Origin: Psychrilyobacter piezotolerans
GTDB taxonomy: Bacteria; Fusobacteriota; Fusobacteriia; Fusobacteriales; Fusobacteriaceae
Length of the DNA stretch: 64,000 bases
Assembly (NCBI RefSeq): GCF_003391055.1
Contig: NZ_QUAJ01000008.1
Span: forward strand, 45,581 to 109,580
Direction: 5' to 3'
Shown here piece by piece: positions 1-8,250 of the stretch (positions are counted from its first letter, which is position 1; every line of letters starts with the position of its first letter). The position numbers were made by a program, and so were the translations under genes. Under the pieces are notes generated by a model, which searched no databases, had not been told where the DNA came from, and worked only from the letters and a program-made list of their open reading frames with translations.

Positions 1-414
1 GTTGTATACAGATATATATTAATACCTTTTGATCTTTTATATCTCAGGTTTATTGTTTTTATCATAATTATCGCGGCTACCGTCCAGGTTTTAGAGATGG
101 TTATCGACCGTTTTTCTCCTGCCCTTTATATGGCTTTAGGTATTTTCTTACCATTAATAACTGTTAATTGTGCTATTTTAGGAGTTGCTTTATTTATGGA
201 GATTAGAGGTTATTCATTTCTACAGAGTATTGTTTTTGCTTTTGGTTCTGGTCTGGGATGGTGGCTTGCTATCGTTTCCTTAGCAGCTATACAAAAAAAA
301 GTTTTAAAAGCTCCTGTCCCTGAAGGTTTAAAAGGAGCAGGAATAACCCTGATAACAATTGGGTTCATGGCCATGGCATTTATAGGGTTCTCCGGTATGC
401 TCATAGTTCAATAA
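1..414 (+). CDS. nqrE: Na+-translocating NADH:quinone reductase subunit E (5' end outside window)
   Basis: Integral membrane subunit of the sodium-pumping NADH:quinone reductase. The frame is open from base 1, so about 60 N-terminal residues lie outside; the 137 codons present continue upstream of the first ATG at 97. The stretch reading [19 protein letters not shown] is the highly conserved NqrE/RnfE family core, including the membrane cysteine thought to hold an Fe centre between NqrD and NqrE. Several hydrophobic segments follow, ending at a TAA. nqrF begins 15 bp downstream, as in standard nqrABCDEF operons. RnfE/RnfA are close relatives; the NqrF-type next gene decides for Nqr. The identification is based on sequence and order, and the coupling ion is family knowledge. 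Confidence 0.93.
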   Translation, partial: VVYRYILIPFDLLYLRFIVFIIIIAATVQVLEMVIDRFSPALYMALGIFLPLITVNCAILGVALFMEIRGYSFLQSIVFAFGSGLGWWLAIVSLAAIQKKVLKAPVPEGLKGAGITLITIGFMAMAFIGFSGMLIVQ

Positions 415-428
415 AAGGGGGAGTGTTT

Positions 429-1535
429 ATGGAATTTTTAATTGCACCAATTATCGTTGCACTTCTTGCTAGCGCACTTGCTCTCACTATCTCTATCTTA
501 GACAAACATGTCAATAACTATGGAGATGTAGAAATTAATATTAATAAAGGTAAAAAAGTGCTAGATGTAAAAGGGGGAGACAAACTCCTGACAACTTTAT
601 CTTCAGAAGGAGTTTTTCTTCCCTCTGGTTGTGGAGGAAGGGGATCTTGCGGAGCTTGTAAGTGTAAAATTTCCACAGATATAGGCCCTGTCCTTCCCAC
701 TGAAAAACCTTATTTATCCATTGAAGAAATCAATAACAATACAAGATTGGCATGCCAAATCAAGGTAAAAAAAAACCTGGATGTATATATCCCGGAAGAA
801 TTATTCAACGCCAGAGAATTCTCCGGCATTGTTGAAGAAATCAATGATTTAACCTATGATATCAAAGAAGTTATCGTATCTATAGGAGATGAGTCTATAG
901 ATTTTGTTTCTGGAAGATATATTCAATTAGTTGTTCCTCCATATGGAAAAATAAAAGAATCCACTCAAAGGGCTTATTCTATTTCTTCTAAACCTTCAGA
1001 AAGAAATAAGGTTGCTATGTTAATTCGGCTGGTTCCAGACGGAATAGCTACCACATGGGTTCATAAGTATATGAAAGTAGGGGATAAATTAAGATTAATA
1101 GGACCTTTTGGTGAATTTGAAAAATCAGATTGTGAATCTGTAATGATTTGTATTGCTGGAGGATCTGGTATGGCTCCATTTAAGTCTATATTCCATGACA
1201 TGTTAGAAAAAGGTGAAATTGATAGAGAAGTTTGGTATTTTTTTGGAGCCAGAACTACAAAAGATTTATTTTTACTTAAAGAATTTCAAGAAATGGAAAA
1301 AAAATGGCCTAACTTTCATTTTATTCCTGCACTATCAGATTGTTCACCTGATGAGAATTGGGATGGTGAACAAGGTTTGATTACTGATGTTCTGGATAAA
1401 TATTTAAAATCTAAAATTACTCCTTCTAAACACAAGGAAGGATTTCTTTGCGGAAGTCCGGGGATGATAGGGGCTTGTATTAATGTTCTCAATGACAACG
1501 GCATAAAAGATATTTTTTACGACAATTTTGCATAA
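429..1535 (+). CDS. nqrF: Na+-translocating NADH:quinone reductase subunit F
   Basis: NADH-oxidising subunit that passes electrons through FAD and a [2Fe-2S] cluster into the Nqr complex. It has one N-terminal membrane helix (residues about 3-25), then a ferredoxin domain with CGGRGSCGAC (cluster cysteines near 68, 74, 77 and 109), an FAD domain with RAYSISSKP, and an NADH domain with GGSGMAP and a C-terminal CGSPGM. The ATG at 429 is chosen because GGGGGAG sits six bases before it; an in-frame GTG at 423 abuts that site. At 368 residues it is shorter than the roughly 408-residue Vibrio protein: the insertion normally found between the GGYIQ-like motif and RAYS is absent. It is the last gene of the nqr operon. 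Confidence 0.95.
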   Translation: MEFLIAPIIVALLASALALTISILDKHVNNYGDVEININKGKKVLDVKGGDKLLTTLSSEGVFLPSGCGGRGSCGACKCKISTDIGPVLPTEKPYLSIEEINNNTRLACQIKVKKNLDVYIPEELFNAREFSGIVEEINDLTYDIKEVIVSIGDESIDFVSGRYIQLVVPPYGKIKESTQRAYSISSKPSERNKVAMLIRLVPDGIATTWVHKYMKVGDKLRLIGPFGEFEKSDCESVMICIAGGSGMAPFKSIFHDMLEKGEIDREVWYFFGARTTKDLFLLKEFQEMEKKWPNFHFIPALSDCSPDENWDGEQGLITDVLDKYLKSKITPSKHKEGFLCGSPGMIGACINVLNDNGIKDIFYDNFA

Positions 1536-1672
1536 AAAAATGGTTAATCTAGATTTCTGTAAATAAAAGGATAGTTGCAATTAATTATACAATTCAAGAA
1601 ATAAAATAAATTTGGGTATTTTATACATTATATAGTAAACTAATATTAATCAAAATATAAGGGGGGAACTGT

Positions 1673-1930
1673 ATGAATCCAAGAGTTGATCGAATTATAA
1701 AAGAATTGTCTATGTATGAAAGAGCCGAGGAAGTGGGTACATTTTTAAAATTACACGATACTGTTATACATGAATTACACATAGAATTAGATCGTGTTTA
1801 TGATACCATTGCAAAAGAAGAGGCAGAATCAGATATAAAAGAATTGGAATCATATTCAACCGAGGTCACTGATCACCATAAGAAAGAGCTGCTTCATGAG
1901 ATCATTGCCTATATAGAAAAAAAAGTTTAA
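1673..1930 (+). CDS. Small helical protein of unknown function
   Basis: An 85-residue, highly charged (Glu/Lys/His-rich) protein with no signal peptide or membrane segment. It is predicted almost entirely helical and may form a coiled coil or helical bundle. No family is recognised. GGGGGGAAC lies just before the ATG, a strong ribosome site, so it is probably translated. It sits 34 bp before a cNMP-binding-domain gene and 137 bp after nqrF, and may share a transcript with the former. The HDTVIHELH and DHHKKELLHE stretches contain spaced His/Glu residues that could bind metal, as in hemerythrin-like or ferritin-like bundles, but that is speculation. Confidence 0.7.
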   Translation: MNPRVDRIIKELSMYERAEEVGTFLKLHDTVIHELHIELDRVYDTIAKEEAESDIKELESYSTEVTDHHKKELLHEIIAYIEKKV

Positions 1931-1963
1931 AATCAAAAATGTAAGGGAGTTTTAATTATCACT

Positions 1964-2485
1964 ATGAATACAAAAAAATCTAAACCTGAAGTAACTTACA
2001 AGGAAAAACAATTGATTTTTTCTATGTTAAATAAAATATCACTCTTTGGCGGGTTGACTGCCGGAGAACTGGAATGTCTTATCCCTATGCTGACTACAGC
2101 TTCCTTTAAAAAAGGAGAGGCCGTTTTCACCCAGGGAGAATCACCAAATAATATCTTTATTATTCAAAGTGGTGAAATTAAAATTGTTAAGCAACTAGAT
2201 GAAACAGAGGTAGAATTAGTTAGATTTAAGGAAGGAAATTTATTTGGTGAAACGGAACTTATTGGTATCTTCAAATATATTGCCTCTGCTATTGCTATAA
2301 CAGATGTGAAATTACTTGTATTTTCTAAATCTGCACTTTACTCCCTGCACAGCAAAAATACTAAATTATTTAGCAAGATAATTTTAAATGTTGCCCGTGA
2401 ATCTTGTCGAAGAACTGCTAATACCGATGAATATTGGTTAGGCGAATTGGCAAAATTAAGAAAAAACCACAAAGAACAGATATAA
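1964..2485 (+). CDS. Cyclic-nucleotide-binding-domain protein without DNA-binding domain
   Basis: A 173-residue protein consisting essentially of one Crp-type cNMP-binding beta-roll (residues about 25-145) with the family signature of GEAVFTQGESPNNIFIIQSGEIKIV and a GNLFGETELIG phosphate-binding-cassette region, followed by a short helical tail. There is no helix-turn-helix, so it is not a classic Crp/Fnr regulator; it more likely senses a ligand and acts on a partner protein. The canonical Arg of the cassette is missing, so cAMP binding is doubtful. The ribosome site (AAGGGAG) is 14 bases before the ATG, long enough that an ATT start at 1955 is possible. A similar stand-alone protein lies at 24819-25304. 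Confidence 0.85.
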   Translation: MNTKKSKPEVTYKEKQLIFSMLNKISLFGGLTAGELECLIPMLTTASFKKGEAVFTQGESPNNIFIIQSGEIKIVKQLDETEVELVRFKEGNLFGETELIGIFKYIASAIAITDVKLLVFSKSALYSLHSKNTKLFSKIILNVARESCRRTANTDEYWLGELAKLRKNHKEQI

Positions 2486-2517
2486 GTTACGATATATATA
2501 TATATATTTTAAATATC

Positions 2518-2549
2518 AAAGTGGTAGATATCTCTACCACTTTTTTATG
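2518..2549 (+). terminator. Rho-independent terminator
   Basis: An 11-bp perfect stem (AAAGTGGTAGA with its complement) around a TATC loop is followed directly by a T-run. It ends the transcript of the cNMP-binding gene before the ABC transporter operon. Confidence 0.9.
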
Positions 2550-2550
2550 A

Positions 2551-2650
2551 TTTAGGAAATTACACCAGGATTTCTGCCGGTGAATGACACTTAAAAATTA
2601 TGAAATTCTAGATTATTCTTATCTGGATGCAACGTCATGTTGCTTTTTTA
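2551..2650 (+). repeat. Dispersed hairpin repeat, copy A
   Basis: A roughly 100-bp intergenic element whose last 45 bases (CTAGATTATTCTTATCTGG, then ATGCAACGTCATGTTGC and a T-run) match copies at 30133 and 31108 almost base for base. It has a first hairpin (ACACCAGG paired with CCGGTG), a TCTAG motif, then a terminal GCAAC/GTTGC hairpin followed by T6. Its first half is longer than in the other copies. In this copy the T-run side could terminate + strand transcription before the ABC operon. Its occurrence elsewhere against gene direction suggests a mobile palindromic element rather than a plain terminator. Confidence 0.75.
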
Positions 2651-2683
2651 TGATTTTAAAAATTTAAATTAGGAGTAAAAAAA

Positions 2684-3541
2684 ATGATAAGAAAAAAAAT
2701 AAAAATAACAGCCTTACTGAGCCTGGCTATCTCCATAAGCAGTTTTTCCATGGATATCTATACCCCAAAAGCCCCACCCAGCATCCCTATGTTACCTATG
2801 AAAGATGAAGTCAAAATCCATTATTATCAGGATGTCCATACAGAAATTATTCCTAAGATCATTAAAAACCAAGATGGAATCTATGTTATCCCCACTAACC
2901 TGGGCGAAAATTTAAAAAATAAAGGCCTTGAATTAAAACTACTGGGGGTAACCAGCCAGGGGCTCATCTCCATAATATCAAATAAAAAAATAGAGAATAT
3001 AAGAGATTTGGATGGTGAGAACATCCTAATTGGAGCTCAGGGTTCATCCCCCGATATAATTTCAAAATTCCTGTTTAAAAAAAATAATATAGCTCCTAAG
3101 ATCACCTACAGATCCACTCCAGAGATAGCTAAATTGATGATCCTTCAAAAAGGCGACAATGCTGTCCTGCCTGAACCAATGGCTACCTTGGTTCTTGAAA
3201 AAAATTCTAAACTGATCAGAACCATCGTATACAGGGACGAATGGAGAAAATTAACTTCCCTTTCTGGAATCCCCCAGGTAGGGCTCTATACAACCAGCAA
3301 ATACAGTAAAACTCATTCTAAAGAGATAGAAAATTTTATAGATGAGTATAAAAAAAACCTGAAAGATCTTAAAAAAAATCCCGATGAATTTATAGACCTG
3401 GCTCAGGTTAATTTTAATATTAATCTCAGTAAGAAAGGATATGAAGAATCTATCAAATATATGAATTTAACCCTTATCGATGGAAAAAAAGGAGATAAAC
3501 TGGTAAAAGAATATATAAAAATTTTAGGAGAGAACAGATGA
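2684..3541 (+). CDS. ABC transporter substrate-binding protein, NMT1/TauA/SsuA type
   Basis: A 285-residue exported solute receptor. A basic start plus hydrophobic segment (residues 1-23) forms a signal peptide. The body shows the NMT1/THI5-like periplasmic-binding fold: DLDGENILIGAQGSSPD followed by KLMILQKGDNAVLPEP, the latter typical of NitT/TauT receptors. The ATG follows AGGAG. It overlaps the permease gene by four bases and the ATPase follows likewise, giving a complete importer. Family members carry sulfonates, nitrate, thiamine-precursor pyrimidines or hydrocarbon-derived anions; the substrate cannot be read here. No TPP riboswitch is seen upstream, which weakens a thiamine-precursor role. 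Confidence 0.85.
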   Translation: MIRKKIKITALLSLAISISSFSMDIYTPKAPPSIPMLPMKDEVKIHYYQDVHTEIIPKIIKNQDGIYVIPTNLGENLKNKGLELKLLGVTSQGLISIISNKKIENIRDLDGENILIGAQGSSPDIISKFLFKKNNIAPKITYRSTPEIAKLMILQKGDNAVLPEPMATLVLEKNSKLIRTIVYRDEWRKLTSLSGIPQVGLYTTSKYSKTHSKEIENFIDEYKKNLKDLKKNPDEFIDLAQVNFNINLSKKGYEESIKYMNLTLIDGKKGDKLVKEYIKILGENR

Positions 3542-4260
3542 AAAAAAAATTGATTCCCATGATCATATTTTTATTTTTATGGGCCGGGATCTCAGCTAAG
3601 GTATCTCCTATAATTTTACCTTCTCCTTTACGGGTTTTCTATACCTCATTATTTTTATTGCAGAATAATTATAATGAGATCCTGATTACCCTGAGTCGGC
3701 TGGGAGCTTCCCTTATCCTGACTTACCTTATAGGGATTTTTTTGGCTTTTGGAATAGTTTCTTCTAAAAACCTTAAGATCCTTATCCAGCCTGGATTACT
3801 TTTTATGCAGAGTACTCCTATAATTTCATGGATTTTACTGGCATTAATCTGGTTTGACAGCAGATATATACCAATCTTCATAATTTGTATCAATGCCATC
3901 CCTATCCTGGTCTTAAATGTCGTCAGCGGGATGGAGGGGATCGATAAAAAAATATTGGAGATGGCAAGTATATATAATATTTCAAAAAAAGACCGTTTTT
4001 ATAAGATACAGCTTCCTTCCCTTATCAGATTCCTTCTCCCTGCCACCGAGATCATCCTTGGGTCTTCATTTAAGGTGATCGTCATGGCAGAGGTTATCTC
4101 AAGGGTCGGCAGTGGAATTGGAAATGGTTTAAACATCGGATGGCTCAATATAGAAACAGATACAATTTTAGGATGGACCCTGATAATATATGTTCTCAGT
4201 TTCCTCATTTCAAAAACAATTTTAACATCTTTAAAAAACAGATTCAGGAGGTACTTATGA
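3538..4260 (+). CDS. ABC transporter permease, NitT/TauT type
   Basis: A 240-residue inner-membrane permease with about six hydrophobic helices of the SsuC/TauC (BPD_transp_1) kind. The EAA-like cytoplasmic loop that docks with the ATPase is visible around residues 140-165 (EMASIYNISKKDRFYKIQLP). Proline-rich PIILPSPLRVF near the N-terminus is characteristic of this permease branch. It overlaps the receptor gene (ATGA) and the ATPase gene (ATGA), so the three are translationally coupled. Confidence 0.9.
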   Translation: MKKKLIPMIIFLFLWAGISAKVSPIILPSPLRVFYTSLFLLQNNYNEILITLSRLGASLILTYLIGIFLAFGIVSSKNLKILIQPGLLFMQSTPIISWILLALIWFDSRYIPIFIICINAIPILVLNVVSGMEGIDKKILEMASIYNISKKDRFYKIQLPSLIRFLLPATEIILGSSFKVIVMAEVISRVGSGIGNGLNIGWLNIETDTILGWTLIIYVLSFLISKTILTSLKNRFRRYL

Positions 4261-4943
4261 TTGAATTAAAAGATCTTTCCCTCACCTTCCATGGGGAAAA
4301 AATCCTGGATAAGATCACATATAAATTTAAAAAAAATAAGGTCACTGCAATCTTAGGCCCCTCTGGAGGAGGGAAAACCAGCCTCTTTAATATTATCGCC
4401 GGAATAGAAATAAATCATTCGGGGGAGGTCATTAAAAATTTTGAAAATGTAGGTTATATATTCCAGGAGGACAGACTCCTCCCCTGGGAAAGTGTAAAAG
4501 AAAATTTGAATATCATTCCAGGAGCTACAGAAGAAAAAATACTTTATATCCTGGAACTTCTGCACATCCCCCACAAGGCAGACCATCTGGTTAAAAATTT
4601 AAGCGGAGGGGAAAAACAAAGGGTTGCAATAGCCCGTGCTTTTCTATACGATACAGAGTTGATACTGATGGATGAATCTTTAAAATCTCTGGATTTTTCC
4701 CTGAAAATAAAATTGATCGATCTGATCATCTCCCTTTTGGAAAAATACTCAAAAACTCTCATCATGATAAGTCACGATATAGATGAGATCCTCCTCATGG
4801 CAGATGAAGTGATTATATTTTCTAAAAAACCAACTGTTATAGAAGAGGTTCTCACCATTGATTTCCCAAAATCTGAACGAACCCTGTCTTCCAAAGAATT
4901 GAAAATATACAAAAATAAAATCTATGATGCGATCCTGAAATAG
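4257..4943 (+). CDS. ABC transporter ATP-binding protein, NitT/TauT type
   Basis: A 228-residue ATPase powering the importer encoded just upstream. It has Walker A GPSGGGKTS (about residue 34), Q-loop IFQEDRLLPW (typical of SsuB/TauB), signature LSGGEKQR, Walker B LILMDE followed by the D-loop SLD, and the switch His in MISHDIDE. The start is set at the ATG overlapping the permease stop (ATGA), preceded by AGGAGG; an earlier in-frame start would lie deep inside the permease. It is the last gene of the three-gene operon. Confidence 0.93.
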   Translation: MIELKDLSLTFHGEKILDKITYKFKKNKVTAILGPSGGGKTSLFNIIAGIEINHSGEVIKNFENVGYIFQEDRLLPWESVKENLNIIPGATEEKILYILELLHIPHKADHLVKNLSGGEKQRVAIARAFLYDTELILMDESLKSLDFSLKIKLIDLIISLLEKYSKTLIMISHDIDEILLMADEVIIFSKKPTVIEEVLTIDFPKSERTLSSKELKIYKNKIYDAILK

Positions 4944-4976
4944 GCCCTGCATCACTATAATTAGGAGAGTGAGTCC

Positions 4977-5255
4977 ATGCAAAACATATTAATATCATTA
5001 ATCTTAGGCATTTTAATAGGTTCTACGGTGAAATTTTCCGATAAGATGAAAAAATTTAATGCAACATTTCAGCATTTAGGAGTAATTCTTTTATTGTTTG
5101 CCATTGGGATTACCATTGGGATCAACCGGTCATTGCTCGGTAATTTAAAGGAAATAGGCGGTATTTCCCTTGTTTTTGCCGTTCTCACTTCCCTATTCAG
5201 TATCATTTTGGTATTTTTCATGAGCAGAATAATAATTAAAGGGAGGAATAATTAA
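4977..5255 (+). CDS. LysO-type lysine exporter, N-terminal part (split gene)
   Basis: A 92-residue membrane protein with three hydrophobic segments. It matches the first third of LysO (YbjE, DUF340), a single polypeptide of about 300 residues in Escherichia coli that exports L-lysine. The TAATG junction overlaps the next gene by one base, so the two halves should be made together and form one transporter. AGGAG lies before the ATG. Two-gene versions of this family are known in other bacteria, so this is a natural split rather than a frameshift: each half has its own ribosome site. Confidence 0.8.
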   Translation: MQNILISLILGILIGSTVKFSDKMKKFNATFQHLGVILLLFAIGITIGINRSLLGNLKEIGGISLVFAVLTSLFSIILVFFMSRIIIKGRNN

Positions 5256-5851
5256 TGACATTATCTATAGTTGCTTCTGTGATAACAGGTATTTTAGGAG
5301 GATATTTTTTCATTTCTGAATCTTTTACCCAGCACATCGATATCCTTATAGATTCAGCACTTTATTTTTTAATATTTTGTGTAGGAATAGACATAGGATT
5401 AAATAAGCATATTTTTAAGGATCTAAAAAAACATAGTTTAATTATTTTAATAATTCCAACTTCTATAATTGCAGGGAGTTTAATAGGAGGACTTATCACC
5501 GGCTATATCTTTCATATGCCTAAAAACTTAAGTATGGCTATTTCCTCTGGTTTCGGATGGTACAGCCTTTCCGGTATTATCCTCACACAATTGCATAGCG
5601 CGGAGATAGGCACCATAGCCTTTTTAACCAATATCTTCCGGGAACTCATCACTGTGGTTTCTATACCATTCATTGCAAAATATTTAAACGACTACACCGC
5701 TATAGCTCCTGCAGGAGCCACTTCCATGGATTCTACACTTCCTATAATCTCTAAATACACCAACCCGGAAACCGTTGTGATAGCATTTATCAACGGAATT
5801 TTATTGTCGGGATTAGTCCCTGTCTTAGTTCCTTTTTTCTATTCTATCTAG
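5255..5851 (+). CDS. LysO-type lysine exporter, C-terminal part (split gene)
   Basis: A 198-residue multi-spanning protein matching the remaining two thirds of LysO. The hallmark stretch SSGFGWYSLSGI and the downstream GTIAFLTNIFRE and GATSMDSTLP segments are conserved family features. GGGAGG lies just upstream inside the preceding gene. Start and stop overlap (TAATG) indicates coupling. Lysine export makes sense in a cell that ferments or over-accumulates amino acids; an aspartokinase gene lies about 10 kb away but is not linked. Confidence 0.88.
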   Translation: MTLSIVASVITGILGGYFFISESFTQHIDILIDSALYFLIFCVGIDIGLNKHIFKDLKKHSLIILIIPTSIIAGSLIGGLITGYIFHMPKNLSMAISSGFGWYSLSGIILTQLHSAEIGTIAFLTNIFRELITVVSIPFIAKYLNDYTAIAPAGATSMDSTLPIISKYTNPETVVIAFINGILLSGLVPVLVPFFYSI

Positions 5852-5892
5852 GCAGGGTCAATAAAAATTAAATTTTAAAAGGAGTAATTGTG

Positions 5893-6057
5893 ATGAATCC
5901 AAGTATTATTATTGAAGGTTTTGGAATAGGAGCAGGATTCCTTTCCCCTTTATTTAAGAAAGATATAACTTGGAAAGTTTCAGACTTTGCTATAGGCTGT
6001 GTAATGCTTACAATCGCTTATAAATTATTTGAATTTGGGGTTAATAATTATATTTAA
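5893..6057 (+). CDS. Small 54-residue hydrophobic protein
   Basis: A short open frame starting at an ATG with AAGGAG eight bases upstream, directly after the LysO pair and before a terminator. The product begins MNPSIIIEGFGIGAGFLSP and holds a second hydrophobic stretch (DFAIGCVMLTIAYKLFEFG), so it may be membrane associated. Good ribosome site, position and terminator support a real gene co-transcribed with lysO. No family is recognised. Confidence 0.6.
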   Translation: MNPSIIIEGFGIGAGFLSPLFKKDITWKVSDFAIGCVMLTIAYKLFEFGVNNYI

Positions 6058-6078
6058 AATTTATTTAAGATTAACTTA

Positions 6079-6104
6079 AGAGCACTGAAGTGTTCTTTTT
6101 TTTT
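6079..6104 (+). terminator. Rho-independent terminator
   Basis: AGAGCACT pairs with AGTGTTCT (one G-T pair) around GA and is followed by nine T residues. It closes the lysO operon. Confidence 0.9.
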
Positions 6105-6163
6105 GGCAAAAATCTCAAAAATGTTATATAATGTTATCGCTACTAATAAACAGGAGGATTAAT

Positions 6164-6775
6164 ATGAAAAAACTGACGCTACTTATGATAATGGTTGCTT
6201 CTCTGACACTGACTAACGAGCTGTATGCTAAAGGCAATTCTGGAAAGGATAAACCCGAGAAAGAGAAGCCTGAAAGGGATAAACCCGAAAAACATGAAAA
6301 GAATATAAAAGCAGAAGATGCCAAAAAAAACTGGGGACAACTTAAAGATGAAGTGGGCAGTTATAACGAAGATCAACTTAAAGAATTTTTGGGTTTGGAG
6401 GAACTCAGCAAACCCATAGGAGATTATACCGACAAGGAAATAAAGGCGGCTATCAAGACTAAAAAAAGAGTCAGAAATGAGATCAGAAAGGAAATGGAAA
6501 AAAATCCTGATTTGGATTTAAGCTCACTGGAAGGATATGATCCAAATCATCCCAATGACCTGGAAAAATTGGTTCAGAAGCTGATCGGTGATTATTCTGG
6601 TGCTGAGGTAAATATAGAAACTGTAAATGCTTTAAAGGAAGCAGGAATTAGTGATATTTCTATAAATAAAATAAAAAAATCTCTTTTAAAATATAATGAA
6701 AACCTGGATATTCCAGCAGAATCTGCCGATGGAACAAAAACTTTCGGAGATACTGAAGAAATACAAGGAGAATAA
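6164..6775 (+). CDS. Secreted, highly charged protein of unknown function
   Basis: A 203-residue protein with a clear signal peptide (MKKLTLLMIMVASLTLTN, cleavage likely near ELYA-KG). The mature protein opens with a Lys/Pro/Glu repeat (KPEKEKPERDKPEKHEK), then helical segments rich in Lys and Glu. The ATG at 6164 has AGGAGG upstream; an in-frame ATG at 6131 has no ribosome site. Its envelope location is inferred. It stands alone between two terminators. No domain is recognised. Confidence 0.75.
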   Translation: MKKLTLLMIMVASLTLTNELYAKGNSGKDKPEKEKPERDKPEKHEKNIKAEDAKKNWGQLKDEVGSYNEDQLKEFLGLEELSKPIGDYTDKEIKAAIKTKKRVRNEIRKEMEKNPDLDLSSLEGYDPNHPNDLEKLVQKLIGDYSGAEVNIETVNALKEAGISDISINKIKKSLLKYNENLDIPAESADGTKTFGDTEEIQGE

Positions 6776-6807
6776 TTTATATATTTCCGGATCCTGATCA
6801 CCAAAAA

Positions 6808-6842
6808 AGACTCTCAGAAAAATATTCTGAGAGTCTCTTTAT
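6808..6842. terminator. Bidirectional terminator
   Basis: AGACTCTCAGAA pairs perfectly with TTCTGAGAGTCT; A-run on the left and T-run on the right allow use from both the secreted-protein gene and the converging PHP gene. Confidence 0.88.
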
Positions 6843-6857
6843 TTAATCGATTTTTAC

Positions 6858-7535
6858 TTATACCACACGACCATAAGCTGAGTCTTCTGGAAAAATCTCT
6901 CCATATTTCTCATAGTTATCTATTTTTATATATTCTCCATCCCTGTATACTGCAGGCCTTACCCTTCTACTCTTAATAGCATCTATTAAATCTTTTTCAG
7001 TTTCAATATCATCCAAAAATTTTGTACAATATTTACCTATTGCATCACTGGTATGGCAGTCACTGGCTGCCGTAGTAGCTAAATTCAATTCAATGGCACT
7101 TTCAAAGGCATTTAGATTATTATAAGATTTTGTACTGCCGTTAAAAGTTTCGATAGCAGTAAGACCTTTTAGATTTTTCAGGTGTTTTCCGCATCCTCTG
7201 TTATTTTCCCTGAATGGATGAGCAGCAATGGTAACTCCTCCCTTGGAGTTGACTAAATCTATTAATTCCTGGGCATAAAGTTTTTCTGTAGGAATATCAT
7301 CTAATCCAAATACCAATATATCTCCTTCATGGGTTAGGATTTCAGCTCCTACAAAGATCTTGAAATCATGTTTTTTTCCATATTGAACAGCATATTCTTT
7401 AACTTTATTATTATCGTGATCTGTAATACAGATCCCGTTGAGTCCCATGGTTTTTGCTCTTTTTACAATTTCTGAAATTTTAATGAAACTGTCATCTGAA
7501 CCTTCTATACAGTGCATGTGTGTATCTATAAACAT
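6858..7535 (-). CDS. PHP-domain metal-dependent phosphoesterase
   Basis: A 225-residue hydrolase of the PHP family (TrpH/RNase AM-like fold). Metal-binding motifs are in order: DTHMHC (start), ITDHDN (about 37), EILTHEGDI (65-75), IAAHPFREN (about 104) and SDCHT (about 164). Such proteins act on phosphoesters such as 3',5'-nucleotide bisphosphates or 5' ends of oligonucleotides; the exact substrate is not readable. AAGGAG sits before the ATG. It is monocistronic, with the shared terminator at 6808 on its 3' side. Confidence 0.85.
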   Translation of the reverse strand: MFIDTHMHCIEGSDDSFIKISEIVKRAKTMGLNGICITDHDNNKVKEYAVQYGKKHDFKIFVGAEILTHEGDILVFGLDDIPTEKLYAQELIDLVNSKGGVTIAAHPFRENNRGCGKHLKNLKGLTAIETFNGSTKSYNNLNAFESAIELNLATTAASDCHTSDAIGKYCTKFLDDIETEKDLIDAIKSRRVRPAVYRDGEYIKIDNYEKYGEIFPEDSAYGRVV

Positions 7536-8107
7536 TTTTTTCTCCTTCTTCTAAATATGATTAGTTTTTTCTGATTTTTAACGCAATATTTATAATCTTT
7601 CTATCTTTGATCTTCCATTTTTTTCTATAAAAAAATGGTTCAATAAAAACAGGGAGTATCCTCCACATATATATTGATAATTTTTATCCGATAAAGCCCC
7701 ATAACAATGGCATAAAAATATGAATCCCTTTGGGATTTTGCCCTATAGAATTTTAAAGTTTTGTATTAAAATATAAAAGATGATCTAAGCAGAAAAAAAA
7801 GCAATAGATATAGTTTTTAAAACTATAAGAAAAGAAGTTAGGAACAGAAATATCTCTAAACCGACCTTATCTATACTATCCATTTGCAATAGATCTCGTA
7901 ACTCCCGCCGGAAGTTTCAACTAATTGTCAGTTTCATTGAAATTTTTTCATGTTTCCTCCTAAAATGTTTTTTATTAATTCATTATGTATTATTTTACAA
8001 TATCTTTAAATATCATGTCAACACTATTTTTTAAAAATTCATTATAATGTATGATATAATATTTAAATAGAGAAGTAAATTAAACCTAGCCTGTGGAGGA
8101 GAATATT
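7536..8107. other. 572-bp gap with hairpins and tiny open frames
   Basis: No conventional gene. On the - strand an AGGAGG and ATG (7968-7990 region) open a five-codon frame, followed by a small hairpin (AACTTCC with GGGAGTT, 7899-7915) and a 32-codon hydrophobic frame (7785-7883). A second small hairpin (AATCCC with GGGATT) is near 7730. On the + strand, tandem TATAAT-like boxes near 8043 and 8055 could drive the small frame at 8108. Confidence 0.4.
7785..7883 (-). CDS. Possible 32-residue hydrophobic peptide
   Basis: A short frame reading MDSIDKVGLEIFLFLTSFLI and on to FFSA, with one membrane-spanning stretch. No ribosome site directly precedes it; a hairpin containing GGGAG lies 15-30 bases upstream. 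The form (small hydrophobic peptide behind a structured leader) resembles type I toxins in outline, but there is no sequence match. Tentative. Confidence 0.25.
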   Translation of the reverse strand: MDSIDKVGLEIFLFLTSFLIVLKTISIAFFSA

Positions 8108-8191
8108 TTGAGTTTAAAAAAAAGAGATTATATTAGAACAATTATCATTGGAATACTTGGTGGAATAGCTTTATTGATAGTAACGAGATAG
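8108..8191 (+). CDS. 27-residue single-span membrane peptide
   Basis: A TTG-started frame preceded by GGAGGAG, encoding MSLKKRDYIRTIIIGILGG and a hydrophobic tail ending TR: a basic N-terminus followed by one transmembrane helix. A strong terminator begins nine bases after the stop. Ribosome site, AT-rich promoter-like boxes upstream and the terminator make this a plausible small protein. Function unknown. Confidence 0.5.
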   Translation: MSLKKRDYIRTIIIGILGGIALLIVTR

Positions 8192-8199
8192 AATATCGG

Positions 8200-8240
8200 A
8201 AAAGGGAGCAATAATTCAAAAAATTATTGCTCCCTTTTTA
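8200..8240. terminator. Bidirectional terminator
   Basis: AAAAGGGAGCAATAATT pairs with its perfect complement, flanked by A-run and T-run. It serves the 27-residue peptide gene and the converging broken gene. Confidence 0.9.
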
Positions 8241-8250
8241 TATTAATTTT

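Noticed and set aside
2551..2683. TPP or other known riboswitch before the NMT1-like ABC operon
   Set aside because: The conserved TPP core (CTGAGA, ACCTGATC) is absent; the sequence matches the dispersed repeat instead.
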